Assembly: GCF_014762705.1 (NCBI RefSeq)
Contig: NZ_JABURL010000011.1
Location: 1-64,000, forward strand
DNA length: 64,000 bases
DNA from: Cyclobacterium sp.
GTDB taxonomy: Bacteria; Bacteroidota; Bacteroidia; Cytophagales; Cyclobacteriaceae
Direction: 5' to 3'
The notes under the pieces are model-generated. The model was not told the DNA's origin. It searched no databases and was given only the letters and a program-made list of their open reading frames with translations. The position numbers and the translations under genes were made by a program. Positions 53,288 through 62,429 of the stretch are shown one piece after another (position 1 is the stretch's first letter; each line of letters starts with the position of its first letter).

Positions 53288-56200
53288 TTAAGCCACCAGA
53301 GGAAAAAGCAGGTAAAACACCGTACCCGAATCCTTGGACGTTTGGAACCATATTTTGCCACCCGCAGTTTCTACCCCTCTTTTGGCTATGGCCAGACCCA
53401 AACCTGATCCTTCGGATTTGGTACTGAAATTGGGTAGAAAGACCTTTGCCTTTAAATCCGCATCAATACCTTTGCCATTGTCCCTGATCGCTAGTTTTAC
53501 CTGGGCTTCATTCTCAATGGTAAGTTGAATGTGAATGATGGGTTTTCTATCTTCCGGAACGGCCTGAATACCATTGATGATCAGATTGGAAATCACCCTG
53601 CCATAAAGTTTTCGGTCTCCCATGATAATGATTCCCTTTTCCCCGGGGGTTTCATCTTCAAATTCAATGAGGGCGTCCTCTCTGTTACAATACAAGGAAA
53701 CCGCTTCCGTCACGACTTCCCGAAAATCCAGTTCCTTGTTTTGGGGAAGAGGCATTTTAGCAAACGTAGAAAAGGAACTGGCAATGTCACTCAGGGTGTC
53801 CACCTGGTGAATGATAGACATAATGGGTTTATCCAGGGCTCCGGCATGATTCAATTTGTTTTCACCCTGCAGGCGCAACAGGTGCTGCAAGGTAAGTTTC
53901 ATAGGGGTAAGCGGATTTTTGATTTCGTGAGCTACCTGCTTGGCCATTTCTCTCCAGGCAGACTCTTTTTCATTGGAAGCAAGCACCTTTTTACTGGTTT
54001 CCAGCTTGAACAACATGTTGTTGTATTCATTGACCAGCAAGCCTATCTCGTCCTTTGACGGCCATACCATGTATTCGTTGTTTTCCAGATTGGTTTCTTT
54101 GAGCTTTTGGGTAAGCAATCGGAATGGTTGGGTAAGGTGCTTGGAGACAAAATAAGAAATGATTAAAAATATAAGGAACATCACCACAAAAATGATCAGG
54201 ATATTACTGAAAACCTCAGTGATCATCAGGTTCAGCTCTTCCTCGGCCTCAAAAAAGGGAATGGCAATGATGGCTTGCAGCTTTTGGCTTTCTGCGTGTT
54301 TCAAAGCCAGGTAAACGGTTTTAAACTGCATGTTTCCTACCCATTCGGTTTGGAGCAGCCGGTTTTCCATGGATTCTATAATGGCCGCATAAGCTTTGGG
54401 ATGCAGGAAATGAGACAGGATTTTTTTATCAAAGATGGCAGGCTGATTGGTGGCCAATAACTTGCCTTCAGGAAGATAAAGATTGATGTCCGTATCCGTT
54501 GCACTCGCAAGAGCGTATAATTCATCGTTGAGTTCCTCTTTATTCAGCCCATTGAACTGATTTCCAGCTACACTCCTGCTTAGATTTTCCCGGATAATAC
54601 CCGCTTTTTGAAAATATTGCCGGTTCAGGTCCTCGGTATAGGAATGGCTAAGAAATCCTACCGATATCACACTGATGATCAGCATGGGAAAAAAGAAGGC
54701 AAAATTCAGGTACAACTGAAGTTTAGTGGCATAGTTGTAACGGAGTTGGTTGATTCCAGCCAATAACAGAAAAACACTGATCGAGATCAGTGTGAAGATC
54801 AAATAACAGACAAAAAAGAAGGCTACGTCAGCAAGAATATAGTTGTTGGGATATTGTGCGGAAGTAATGACAATGATTTTATCGTTGAACTGTACACCAA
54901 AATGATGAAATCCTCCAAGATGTACTCCTTTTTGATAAAGGTTTTGGTTTTGAAAGATTTCCTCCATGTCTTCGCTCCGGTAGCTGTACAAGCCAGCACT
55001 GTACTCCAATACACCATCATCAAAAATGGCAAAATCAAAATCATTTTCAATGTAATTGGAAGCATACTTATTATCCATCAGCAATTTGGGAAAGGCCTTT
55101 CCTGACTCCATCTGCTGCTGATTCAATTCGATAACAATGGTGCCCAGGAAAGCATCCGCTTTTTGAATCTTAATAAAGGAAACAAACCTGTTTCCCATAT
55201 TGGTCTCTGTAGACCTGACATAAAACAAATTATGCACATGTGTGGCGTAATCACTGTTCATGTACTGTCTTTTGTATTCTTCCAGGTCCGGTTCATCCTC
55301 CTTGTTAGTGAGGTTTTGGCCAGATGGATTGTAAAGGGCTATTTTCTGACTATACTGATCAAAATACCCACTGAGATAAATTTTCCTTAATTTTCTCTCT
55401 ATCGGTTCTTTGGAGAGCAGCGGGTCTGCAATTCTGTTTTGGATAAACAGATCCGATCTTATTCTATCCATTATTTCTTCCAGTAAAAATTCTCCCATCA
55501 CATCCCTGTCAAGCATGATGTTATTGGCGAACTTTTGCTTGGACCTTACTTCATCATTCCTTTGGTGATGAAATGATGCTGCTCCTGTAATCACGGCTCC
55601 TATCAGGCAAGCAAAAAAGAAGGTCAGGAAGGTATTGAACTCCAACTTGAATAATTTATCATACAAGCGGAAACTTATGATAGCTACCAAAAGGATCAAA
55701 TGGGCAAGGAATGCAATCAATAAAATAAAATTCCAGAAGATCAAAAATACCACTACAGGCAGGGAAAAGGCAACGAGCACCTTCAGGGAATAAAATTTAT
55801 CACTATCTTTTTTGTAAAGGACCATATTTAACCCGATGAGGGTAAATAACAGGTAACCGGCTCCACCCAGAAAAACCACAAAAAGACTTATTGCCTTCAG
55901 GTAATTAAAATTGGGAATGGTCTCAATATTCAGGTTCCACTGTGCATTTTCTACAATGTTCAGGTAAAGGAAAAAATATAAAAACATCAGCAGGGTAGAA
56001 AGCAGGAAAGCTGCGGACAAATGAACCCAATCCGCATATTTTTCTCTGAATTGAATAAAATTGAAAAGTAATCGCTTTTGTCCCAATATGGCAATTACCA
56101 TGCTCAAAACGATTAAATAACAAATGACATTAAGCAACAGATCCCCCAGGCTGGGGTTGATTATGGAAGAGGCATACAATCCGGGATCAAATATTCCAGC

Positions 56201-56998
56201 CTGAAAAAAATCATTTGGGAAGTTAAACGACAACATCAATAACCGGATGCAAGCAAGAATTAAAAAGGTATACAGGGTAGCTAATAATTTCCTGCCTTTG
56301 GTCCAAATTGTATACACAAAATCTCCCCCGATGATCAGTACCAGACCCAATAGAGAAAAGAAAAATACCAACAAGGTAGAATTGGTGGCATGACCCGGCG
56401 GACTATACCCTACCCGGAAAAGAATAGAAAACAAATAGTCCTCACCGAAATAGACATCCTGATAATCTTCTTCACTATGAGGGGATAAAACGAATCGATC
56501 ATTGCCGAAAGTGTCCTCATTGATACCATCGGCCAGGTATTGGTTTTCTATGTTTACTTTGCTGATCAGCGGATGCACCTGGAGCAACCAATAATATTGA
56601 TCGTTGCGGGAGATTTTTTTTAATTTGGTAAAATATACTCCGCGGTTATTCTCTAAGAGTTGGTATTTTTTAGTAACCGAAAAACTTTCAAAATCGGGAA
56701 CCATTTCAATATCAGACCAATACACCAACTCACCTTCTTCGGAAAAAAGGTAAAAGGGGTACTGGTGCGTGACATTCAAAGTAGAAAAAGCAATTTCGCT
56801 TTTGGACCCGTTTCCCATTACAATTTGGATGTAATCGGCATCAAAACCCTTGATCACCTCGGCAAGTCGCTCCTCCAGTTTTGATAAGTGCAATTCTGGC
56901 TCATGGGTTTCACCATAATCCAGGAAAAAATTCAATGACAATACCACTCCTAAAAGGAGTATGGAAATCATCAGAATTAACCTTCTTTTCTTAAGCAT
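53288..56998 (-). CDS. Large membrane sensor histidine kinase
   Basis: This 1236-residue protein has an N-terminal anchor and ~200-residue outer domain. A block of about seven to eight helices (~205-480) follows, then a second periplasmic domain (~480-750), and an anchor with HAMP-like helix (LTQPFRLLTQKLKETNLEN). The kinase core has phospho-acceptor His1024 in QVAHEIKNPLTPM, N-box NLIINGIQAV near 1138, G1 DNGKGID near 1173 and G2 GSGLGLAIAKRG near 1197. All ATPase motifs are intact. No receiver or response regulator is adjacent, so it signals to a partner elsewhere. NtrY-like core, ligand unknown. Confidence 0.9.
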   Translation of the reverse strand: MLKKRRLILMISILLLGVVLSLNFFLDYGETHEPELHLSKLEERLAEVIKGFDADYIQIVMGNGSKSEIAFSTLNVTHQYPFYLFSEEGELVYWSDIEMVPDFESFSVTKKYQLLENNRGVYFTKLKKISRNDQYYWLLQVHPLISKVNIENQYLADGINEDTFGNDRFVLSPHSEEDYQDVYFGEDYLFSILFRVGYSPPGHATNSTLLVFFFSLLGLVLIIGGDFVYTIWTKGRKLLATLYTFLILACIRLLMLSFNFPNDFFQAGIFDPGLYASSIINPSLGDLLLNVICYLIVLSMVIAILGQKRLLFNFIQFREKYADWVHLSAAFLLSTLLMFLYFFLYLNIVENAQWNLNIETIPNFNYLKAISLFVVFLGGAGYLLFTLIGLNMVLYKKDSDKFYSLKVLVAFSLPVVVFLIFWNFILLIAFLAHLILLVAIISFRLYDKLFKLEFNTFLTFFFACLIGAVITGAASFHHQRNDEVRSKQKFANNIMLDRDVMGEFLLEEIMDRIRSDLFIQNRIADPLLSKEPIERKLRKIYLSGYFDQYSQKIALYNPSGQNLTNKEDEPDLEEYKRQYMNSDYATHVHNLFYVRSTETNMGNRFVSFIKIQKADAFLGTIVIELNQQQMESGKAFPKLLMDNKYASNYIENDFDFAIFDDGVLEYSAGLYSYRSEDMEEIFQNQNLYQKGVHLGGFHHFGVQFNDKIIVITSAQYPNNYILADVAFFFVCYLIFTLISISVFLLLAGINQLRYNYATKLQLYLNFAFFFPMLIISVISVGFLSHSYTEDLNRQYFQKAGIIRENLSRSVAGNQFNGLNKEELNDELYALASATDTDINLYLPEGKLLATNQPAIFDKKILSHFLHPKAYAAIIESMENRLLQTEWVGNMQFKTVYLALKHAESQKLQAIIAIPFFEAEEELNLMITEVFSNILIIFVVMFLIFLIISYFVSKHLTQPFRLLTQKLKETNLENNEYMVWPSKDEIGLLVNEYNNMLFKLETSKKVLASNEKESAWREMAKQVAHEIKNPLTPMKLTLQHLLRLQGENKLNHAGALDKPIMSIIHQVDTLSDIASSFSTFAKMPLPQNKELDFREVVTEAVSLYCNREDALIEFEDETPGEKGIIIMGDRKLYGRVISNLIINGIQAVPEDRKPIIHIQLTIENEAQVKLAIRDNGKGIDADLKAKVFLPNFSTKSEGSGLGLAIAKRGVETAGGKIWFQTSKDSGTVFYLLFPLVA

Positions 56999-57124
56999 AC
57001 AGGAGGGTTAGCAATACTCTATTCAGTAGCTTACCAGCAAAATCTGTTCTAATCTACTCCCGAAAAGCAAATCAATAAAAAATAATTCGGAAGTTAGAAA
57101 AAACCATGCTACCGCGGAATAAAC

Positions 57125-57376
57125 CTACCGAAATGAAAACTTCTTTTTCTTTTTGGCATTTTTGTACCAAATATAAGCCAGAACCGACAAAAGGATATAT
57201 GGAGCAACAAACAAATACAAGATTCCCAAATTTAATCCAGCCCCCACTGTAGTGTCGCCGTTGCTGACATTATTTTCTATTGTAGCCCGACACATGGCAC
57301 ATTGGGCTAAGGACACCTGCAAGGTACCAGCACTAAACAAAAACAAAGCAAAGAGAAATTTTATAAACTTACTCAT
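57125..57376 (-). CDS. Small membrane protein with CxxC near the cytochrome oxidase operon
   Basis: This 83-residue protein has a signal peptide (LFALFLFSAGTLQVSLAQ), then CAMCRATIENN, and one later helix (ILYLFVAPYILLSVLAYIWY) followed by a very basic tail. The CxxC pair on the outer side hints at copper or thiol chemistry in oxidase assembly. The position after DUF420 and SCO genes supports this, but I do not recognise a named family. Confidence 0.72.
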   Translation of the reverse strand: MSKFIKFLFALFLFSAGTLQVSLAQCAMCRATIENNVSNGDTTVGAGLNLGILYLFVAPYILLSVLAYIWYKNAKKKKKFSFR

Positions 57377-57419
57377 CAGTAAATAAACGGTTTCAGGTTA
57401 AATAAAGTTCTTTCAGGCT

Positions 57420-57974
57420 TCAATGGCTGTAGTAAGGACTGATCATGAGGTACACAATTACGCCGGTAACGGTCACATACAACCATATGGGGAAGGCATA
57501 TTTGACAACAGACCGGTGTTTACTGTATTTTCCGGTGTATCCATAATAGTAAGCCCACAAAATGGGAAACAGAGCCACCGCGGCAAGGACTATATGAGTA
57601 ATCAACAGGAAATAATACAGTCCCCTGATCCAGCCCTCTCCTCCAAAAGAGGTGCTCTCTGCTGCTGCATGGTATATCACATAACTGATAAGAAATACTG
57701 CTCCCAGTCCAAAAGCTGTAGTCATGGACACTTTATGCCAGGTGATTTTTCGCTGTTTGATAAAATAAACTCCCAACAACAAGGCAATGGTAGCTGCCGA
57801 ATTGATCACAGCATTGAGGTGAGGGAGAAAATAAACCCATTCCTCTCCTATGCTTACTTTTGATGGCATGAATAGCAAAACGGCCACAAGAATAGGGACC
57901 AAAACAGAGATGAAGGTAATCCAACCGGTAATGGCCTTATTTTGAACTTCAAGGCCGGCATTATTCTTTATCAT
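57420..57974 (-). CDS. DUF420 domain membrane protein
   Basis: This 184-residue protein has five hydrophobic helices and DUF420 blocks such as FLPHLNAVINSAATIALLLG, ITWHKVSMTTAFGLGAVFLI and LLITHIVLAAVALFPILWAY. DUF420 proteins occur next to oxidase assembly genes (CtaM-like) and may help maturation of heme-copper oxidases. It overlaps the SCO gene end by 14 bases, so it is co-translated with it. Confidence 0.88.
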   Translation of the reverse strand: MIKNNAGLEVQNKAITGWITFISVLVPILVAVLLFMPSKVSIGEEWVYFLPHLNAVINSAATIALLLGVYFIKQRKITWHKVSMTTAFGLGAVFLISYVIYHAAAESTSFGGEGWIRGLYYFLLITHIVLAAVALFPILWAYYYGYTGKYSKHRSVVKYAFPIWLYVTVTGVIVYLMISPYYSH

Positions 57975-58632
57975 AAAGCAAAATTTTTGTTTCCAATATC
58001 AATTGATCCACCCCTTCTCTTTGCGTGCCACTGTAATAACCCCTTATTCTGCCAGATTCATCTACCAGTACAAATTTATCGCTATGGATAAAATCATCCG
58101 GATTACCCTCCCCGTCAATGGTGGGCAATACAAAGCCACATCTGGCCAACTCATAGGTCAATTCCTTATCACCGGTAAGGAAATACCATTTGTCTTTTTC
58201 TGCCATGTGCCTGTCAGCGTAAGCAGCCAGAACTTCAGGTGAATCATATTCCGGATCAATGCTGATGGAAAAAATCTGTACCTGCTCCTCATCCCGAAAG
58301 GCATCCTGTACCCGCTCCATCTCTGCAGACATTACCGGACAAATACTGGGACAGCTTGTAAAGAAAAAATCAACAATAGTGATTTTTCCCTCCATGTCTT
58401 CCCTGCCAATGCTCCTGTTCAGGTGATCTGTAAAAACAAATTCAGGGATAAAATGCTGTCCCGTATTTTCGCCATAATCGCATTCCTGATAAGGATCCTC
58501 TACCCCTTGCTCATACAGAATGGGAATATCATATTCGTTGGAGGTGAAACCCCTTAAAAACAAGATAATCAATACCGGAATCATCAACACACAGACCAAC
58601 ACCATGATCTGAATAAACCGCAACATTTTCAT
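57961..58632 (-). CDS. SCO1/SenC family copper chaperone
   Basis: This 223-residue protein has an N-terminal membrane anchor (FIQIMVLVCVLMIPVLIILF), the thioredoxin-fold copper site SCPSICPVMS (C-x3-C) and the later His in FIHSDKFVLVDE. It should deliver copper to the CuA site of cytochrome oxidase in the periplasm. ATG 58632 is preferred because the frame extends past it into the gap; ATG 58626 is also possible. It follows the subunit IV gene in the oxidase operon. Confidence 0.92.
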   Translation of the reverse strand: MKMLRFIQIMVLVCVLMIPVLIILFLRGFTSNEYDIPILYEQGVEDPYQECDYGENTGQHFIPEFVFTDHLNRSIGREDMEGKITIVDFFFTSCPSICPVMSAEMERVQDAFRDEEQVQIFSISIDPEYDSPEVLAAYADRHMAEKDKWYFLTGDKELTYELARCGFVLPTIDGEGNPDDFIHSDKFVLVDESGRIRGYYSGTQREGVDQLILETKILLYDKE

Positions 58633-58704
58633 AACCTTTATAACAAAAAAAATGGTTGAAGATTCCACTCCAACCATTCATATATTTACAATTATTTACC
58701 TCAT

Positions 58705-59031
58705 TTACCAGCGCATCAAGAAGATGTCGGAACCTTCCTTGAAAAGGGCGATGATCAACCAGATAAGAAAGATCAAAGGGACGATAATGGAATAAAACAA
58801 AGGCTTGACTTCATCTCCCAGGTGCATGAACTCCATCATGATGTACTTGGCCTTAACTATGGTAAGTACGATAAAGATGATATACAGGAACATCCCCCGC
58901 TCCATGGTGAAAGCCAATAAGAATTCTACAGCCGTTACCACCAGTAGGATCAAAGCCGTCATCCAGATTTTCTTAATTTTTGCGGAATCTCTCGGAATTA
59001 CTTCCAGCCCGCTTTTATTTTCTTGTGCCAT
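58705..59031 (-). CDS. Cytochrome c oxidase subunit IV family protein
   Basis: This 108-residue protein has three helices (IWMTALILLVVTAVEFLLAF; FLYIIFIVLTIVKAKYIMMEF; IIVPLIFLIWLIIALF) and the MEFMHLGDE signature of the COX4/CtaF prokaryotic family. It is a small structural subunit of the oxidase. It begins 23 bases after the large subunit III gene. Confidence 0.9.
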   Translation of the reverse strand: MAQENKSGLEVIPRDSAKIKKIWMTALILLVVTAVEFLLAFTMERGMFLYIIFIVLTIVKAKYIMMEFMHLGDEVKPLFYSIIVPLIFLIWLIIALFKEGSDIFLMRW

Positions 59032-59054
59032 AAGTCAAATATGCTTTATATATA

Positions 59055-59825
59055 CTAGATCAGATAGAAAAAGGTAAATACAAATACCCAAACCAGGTCT
59101 ACAAAGTGCCAGTACAGTCCGATTTTTTCAATCATTTCATAATGCCCCCTGTTTTCGTAAACACCTACAGCCGCCTGGTAAAAGGCCAGAAACAAAAGGA
59201 ATACTCCGATTGTTACGTGAAAACCGTGAAAACCCGTGATAAAGAAAAACAATTGTGCAAAGGGTGCAGGTCCGTATTCATTGACAATAAGATTTGCCCC
59301 ATACACGGTTTCTGAAACCACGTTGCCCAAAGAATTGACATAGGTAAGCATGGCACCTTCATCTGTGCCATGAATAAAGTGTGTCCATTCCCAGGCCTGA
59401 CAACTCAAAAAGGTAATGCCTCCCAATAAGGTCCAAAGCATCCATTTTACCACATCTTTTTTATCATTCCTGTGGCCAGCCTCTACTGCCAATACCATTG
59501 TCACTGAACTAAGGATCAGGATAAAGGTCATCAGTCCAACAAAGACCAAAGGAAAATGGCCTCCATGTACAAAAGGAACAGCATCAAAGATCATTTCAGG
59601 AATGGGCCAATACTCATTGGAACTGACAAAATCAGCCGCTTCTCCCCCATAAGCCGGATAACTGACCCTGATAGCTCCATAGGTGATCAGAAAGGCCGTG
59701 AAAGTAAAAATATCAGAAAGCAGGAAAAACCACATCATCAGTTTTCCATAACTGGCCTTTAGCGGTTCATTTCCTCCACCCCAAACACCTCTTTTAGATT
59801 GGATTTCAATAGCAGTCGAAGACAT
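59055..59825 (-). CDS. ctaE: Cytochrome c oxidase subunit III (256 residues)
   Basis: This seven-helix-type subunit III has YGKLMMWFFLLSDIFTFTAF, LSCQAWEWTHFIHGTDEG and FFITGFHGFHVTIGVFLL, as in CtaE/CoxC proteins. It stabilises the catalytic core and its proton uptake. It is one of two subunit III homologues in tandem, a known Bacteroidota feature. The second starts 22 bases upstream in the operon. Residues for lipid binding and the Glu of the helix III-IV region are present in general form. Confidence 0.93.
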   Translation of the reverse strand: MSSTAIEIQSKRGVWGGGNEPLKASYGKLMMWFFLLSDIFTFTAFLITYGAIRVSYPAYGGEAADFVSSNEYWPIPEMIFDAVPFVHGGHFPLVFVGLMTFILILSSVTMVLAVEAGHRNDKKDVVKWMLWTLLGGITFLSCQAWEWTHFIHGTDEGAMLTYVNSLGNVVSETVYGANLIVNEYGPAPFAQLFFFITGFHGFHVTIGVFLLFLAFYQAAVGVYENRGHYEMIEKIGLYWHFVDLVWVFVFTFFYLI

Positions 59826-59847
59826 AGGATATAAATTAACTTATATT

Positions 59848-60429
59848 TTAATGATTTAAAAGCAAAAACATGAACAAATACAACCAAAGGCCTCCCAAAA
59901 AATGCCAATAAGTCACACACATATCCAACTGTGACAAATTTTGAGAATGAATCTTATTTCTTAAAGCCGAAATTAATACAATAATTAGAAAAATCACACC
60001 GCTAACCAGATGTATTCCATGCAAACCGGTAAAAACATACATAAATGAACCTGCCGGGTTACCCACGAAATATACATCCTGAGCAACTAGTGCCACCCAA
60101 CTGTACCATTGACCTATCAAAAAGCCCAGCCCGAGTATTGTGGTGATGATCAATCCGATTTTGAGGGTATTGAAATCGTCCTTTCTCGCCGAAAGGTAAG
60201 CCCAATGAAGACTGATGCTGCTCAGAACAATGATAGCCGAAGAATACCAAAAAACATTAGGTAAATCGAATTCTAACCAGTTTCCCTCGGATTGACGAAC
60301 AATGTACGCACTGGTCATACCAGCAAATATCATGACCACACTTACAATGAAAAGCCATAAGGCAAATTTCTTCGGATGCATGGATAGGGGTTGTTCCGCC
60401 CCTTCTACAAATGCTAATTTCTCTTCCAT
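59848..60429 (-). CDS. Cytochrome c oxidase subunit III homologue (193 residues)
   Basis: This 193-residue protein has five helices with MHPKKFALWLFIVSVVMIFA, EFDLPNVFWYSSAIIVLSSI and FTGLHGIHLVSGVIFLI, the compact form of subunit III. It lies between ctaB and the larger subunit III gene, six bases after ctaB. Both homologues probably belong to one oxidase, or the shorter one assists assembly. Confidence 0.9.
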   Translation of the reverse strand: MEEKLAFVEGAEQPLSMHPKKFALWLFIVSVVMIFAGMTSAYIVRQSEGNWLEFDLPNVFWYSSAIIVLSSISLHWAYLSARKDDFNTLKIGLIITTILGLGFLIGQWYSWVALVAQDVYFVGNPAGSFMYVFTGLHGIHLVSGVIFLIIVLISALRNKIHSQNLSQLDMCVTYWHFLGGLWLYLFMFLLLNH

Positions 60430-60435
60430 ACCAAA

Positions 60436-61338
60436 CTAAATTTTATCCAATAAATAAGCAATTTGTACTATCGGCAAATACAGAAAGGATCCGAACATGA
60501 TTTTTAAGGCTGATTTTCTGGAACAGTCTTTCATCAGCGAAAAAGTCTGCGCCAAAAACAATACCCCACAAATAGTAGCCACCACACCTGAATTTAAACC
60601 GGTAAAACCGAAATAAGTAGGCAACAAACCAAGTGGCAGTAAAAACAGGGTATAGATCATAATCTGAATGGCCGTATTCAAATCCTTCTGACCACCGGAT
60701 GGAAGCAGCTTAAATCCAGCTTTTTTATAATCTTCATCACTCACCCAGGCAATGGCCCAGAAATGAGGGAACTGCCAGATAAATTGTATACCGAATATAA
60801 TCAGTGCCTCATAGGAAATGCTACCCGTGGCAGCTGTCCAGCCCAAAAGCGGAGGCATGGCCCCGGGAATGGCCCCTACCAGTACAGCTATAGGGCCTAC
60901 CCTTTTTAAAGGGGTGTATAAAAACACATAAAGAATCATGCTCAAAACACCCAGACTTGTAGTCAGCCAATTGGTAAAAAAACCTAAGAGAGCTATTCCC
61001 AACGCAGCCGATATAATGGTAAACCAGTAGGCCTCATTTACGGAAATGACCTGCATGGGAAGTGGGCGGTTTTGGGTTCGCTTCATCAGCTTGTCATATT
61101 CTCTTTCCTTTATCTCATTGGCTGCTCCTGAGGCCCCGCTTACCAGAAAGCCACCAGCGATAAGCGCCACGAAGGTGCTCCAGGAAAACACCTGCCCGGA
61201 ATGGCCCAAAATAAAACCAAACACGGCAGAAAAAGTAACCAATGCCGATAACCTTACTTTAAGCAATTCCATATAAGCGCGTAACCTTACAGCCAGCGTG
61301 TCGAAAAAAAACTTTTCAGATAAACCTAATGTACTCAT
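60436..61338 (-). CDS. ctaB: Protoheme IX farnesyltransferase (heme O synthase)
   Basis: This 300-residue UbiA-type prenyltransferase has about nine helices and the prenyl-binding motif NEIKEREYDKLMKRTQNRPL, with the second Asp-rich loop WVSDEDYKKAG. It attaches farnesyl to heme B to make heme O for the aa3 oxidase. It overlaps ctaA by four bases, so the two heme-modification enzymes are translationally coupled. Confidence 0.94.
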   Translation of the reverse strand: MSTLGLSEKFFFDTLAVRLRAYMELLKVRLSALVTFSAVFGFILGHSGQVFSWSTFVALIAGGFLVSGASGAANEIKEREYDKLMKRTQNRPLPMQVISVNEAYWFTIISAALGIALLGFFTNWLTTSLGVLSMILYVFLYTPLKRVGPIAVLVGAIPGAMPPLLGWTAATGSISYEALIIFGIQFIWQFPHFWAIAWVSDEDYKKAGFKLLPSGGQKDLNTAIQIMIYTLFLLPLGLLPTYFGFTGLNSGVVATICGVLFLAQTFSLMKDCSRKSALKIMFGSFLYLPIVQIAYLLDKI

Positions 61339-62429
61339 ACCAAAGCAATATTTTTAGGATGCATTTTTTCTACACCCAACTCAAGCCAAATATAATACTG
61401 AAATCCAATAATAAGAGATCCTAATAACAAATGTATGGGCTGAATAAAAGCAGGAATCCCAAAATAAGCCATCAATACGCCGGACAATATCACCGTCAGC
61501 AATAATCCCAAAAGCCAACTGAATTGCCTGAAAATCGCCGGATTGATATCTTTTCGCCTATAAAAGCTATAGGCAAGGTAAAGGTGGAGTCCCAACAAAA
61601 CCAAGGAAAAAGACCGGTGTACATAAAACGTAATGCCCAATTCATCAATCCAGGCAAAACGATCACTGTAACCGTAGTCTGCTGCAATCAAGTCTATATG
61701 CTCTCTCACTTGTGTTCCCAAAATTATCTGCAATACCATAAGGAATATTCCAAAGCCCAATACCGACCTGTAAACCGATGGGCTTTGTCCACTGGACAAA
61801 TTATTTCCCTTATTTCCTGTAAGAAGTGTTCCGGACCTGAAATGAATGTACAATAACAAACACACCAGAATGAGGGCCACTATCATGTGTACACTAATCA
61901 TCCACTGCAATAGGTTGGTGGAAACTACAATTGACCCCAACCAGCCCTGAAATATGACCAGCACCAATGAAAGAAAAGCCAATAAGGTAATTTTTGGATC
62001 TACTTTCCGCAATCTAACCGAATAAGCAAATGTCAAAATGATTAACAATCCTATGAGTGCACCAATCAATCGATTGATATATTCAATCCAGGTTTTAGTA
62101 GCATTGAAGGGTTCGTGGTCCAGAATACTTTTATCCTGTTGAATTTCCACGGCTAAGGCAGAAAAACCCAATGAACTCAGAAGGGAAGCAAAACGGTCGT
62201 TCTTTTCCACCCTTTGGGCAACATAGATTTCCGCATAATTTTTTGGGAGCTGATCCACCGAGGTAGGTGGAACCCAGCTCCCGAAACATTTTGGCCAATC
62301 GGGACAACCCATTCCTGCCCCTGAGCTACGGACAATTCCCCCGACCAGGATAAGAAAGAAAACAGCCACCGTAGTATTAAAACTTATCCTACGGAAGCTG
62401 TAAATATGATTACGATTCTTTTGATTCAT
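61335..62429 (-). CDS. ctaA: Heme A synthase (COX15/CtaA family)
   Basis: This 364-residue eight-helix protein has GGIVRSSGAGMGCPDWPKC near the start, a conserved Cys pair region, and His ligands in helices including IEYINRLIGALIGLL, ISVHMIVALIL, VHRSFSLVLLGLHLY and IQPIHLLLG. It oxidises heme O to heme A. It overlaps the ctaD stop by 20 bases and the ctaB start by four, so it is central in the operon. Confidence 0.93.
   Translation of the reverse strand: MNQKNRNHIYSFRRISFNTTVAVFFLILVGGIVRSSGAGMGCPDWPKCFGSWVPPTSVDQLPKNYAEIYVAQRVEKNDRFASLLSSLGFSALAVEIQQDKSILDHEPFNATKTWIEYINRLIGALIGLLIILTFAYSVRLRKVDPKITLLAFLSLVLVIFQGWLGSIVVSTNLLQWMISVHMIVALILVCLLLYIHFRSGTLLTGNKGNNLSSGQSPSVYRSVLGFGIFLMVLQIILGTQVREHIDLIAADYGYSDRFAWIDELGITFYVHRSFSLVLLGLHLYLAYSFYRRKDINPAIFRQFSWLLGLLLTVILSGVLMAYFGIPAFIQPIHLLLGSLIIGFQYYIWLELGVEKMHPKNIALV

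Noticed and set aside
53525-54058. 177-codon frame opposite the histidine kinase core
   Set aside because: It mirrors the conserved kinase region and carries no recognisable motif.
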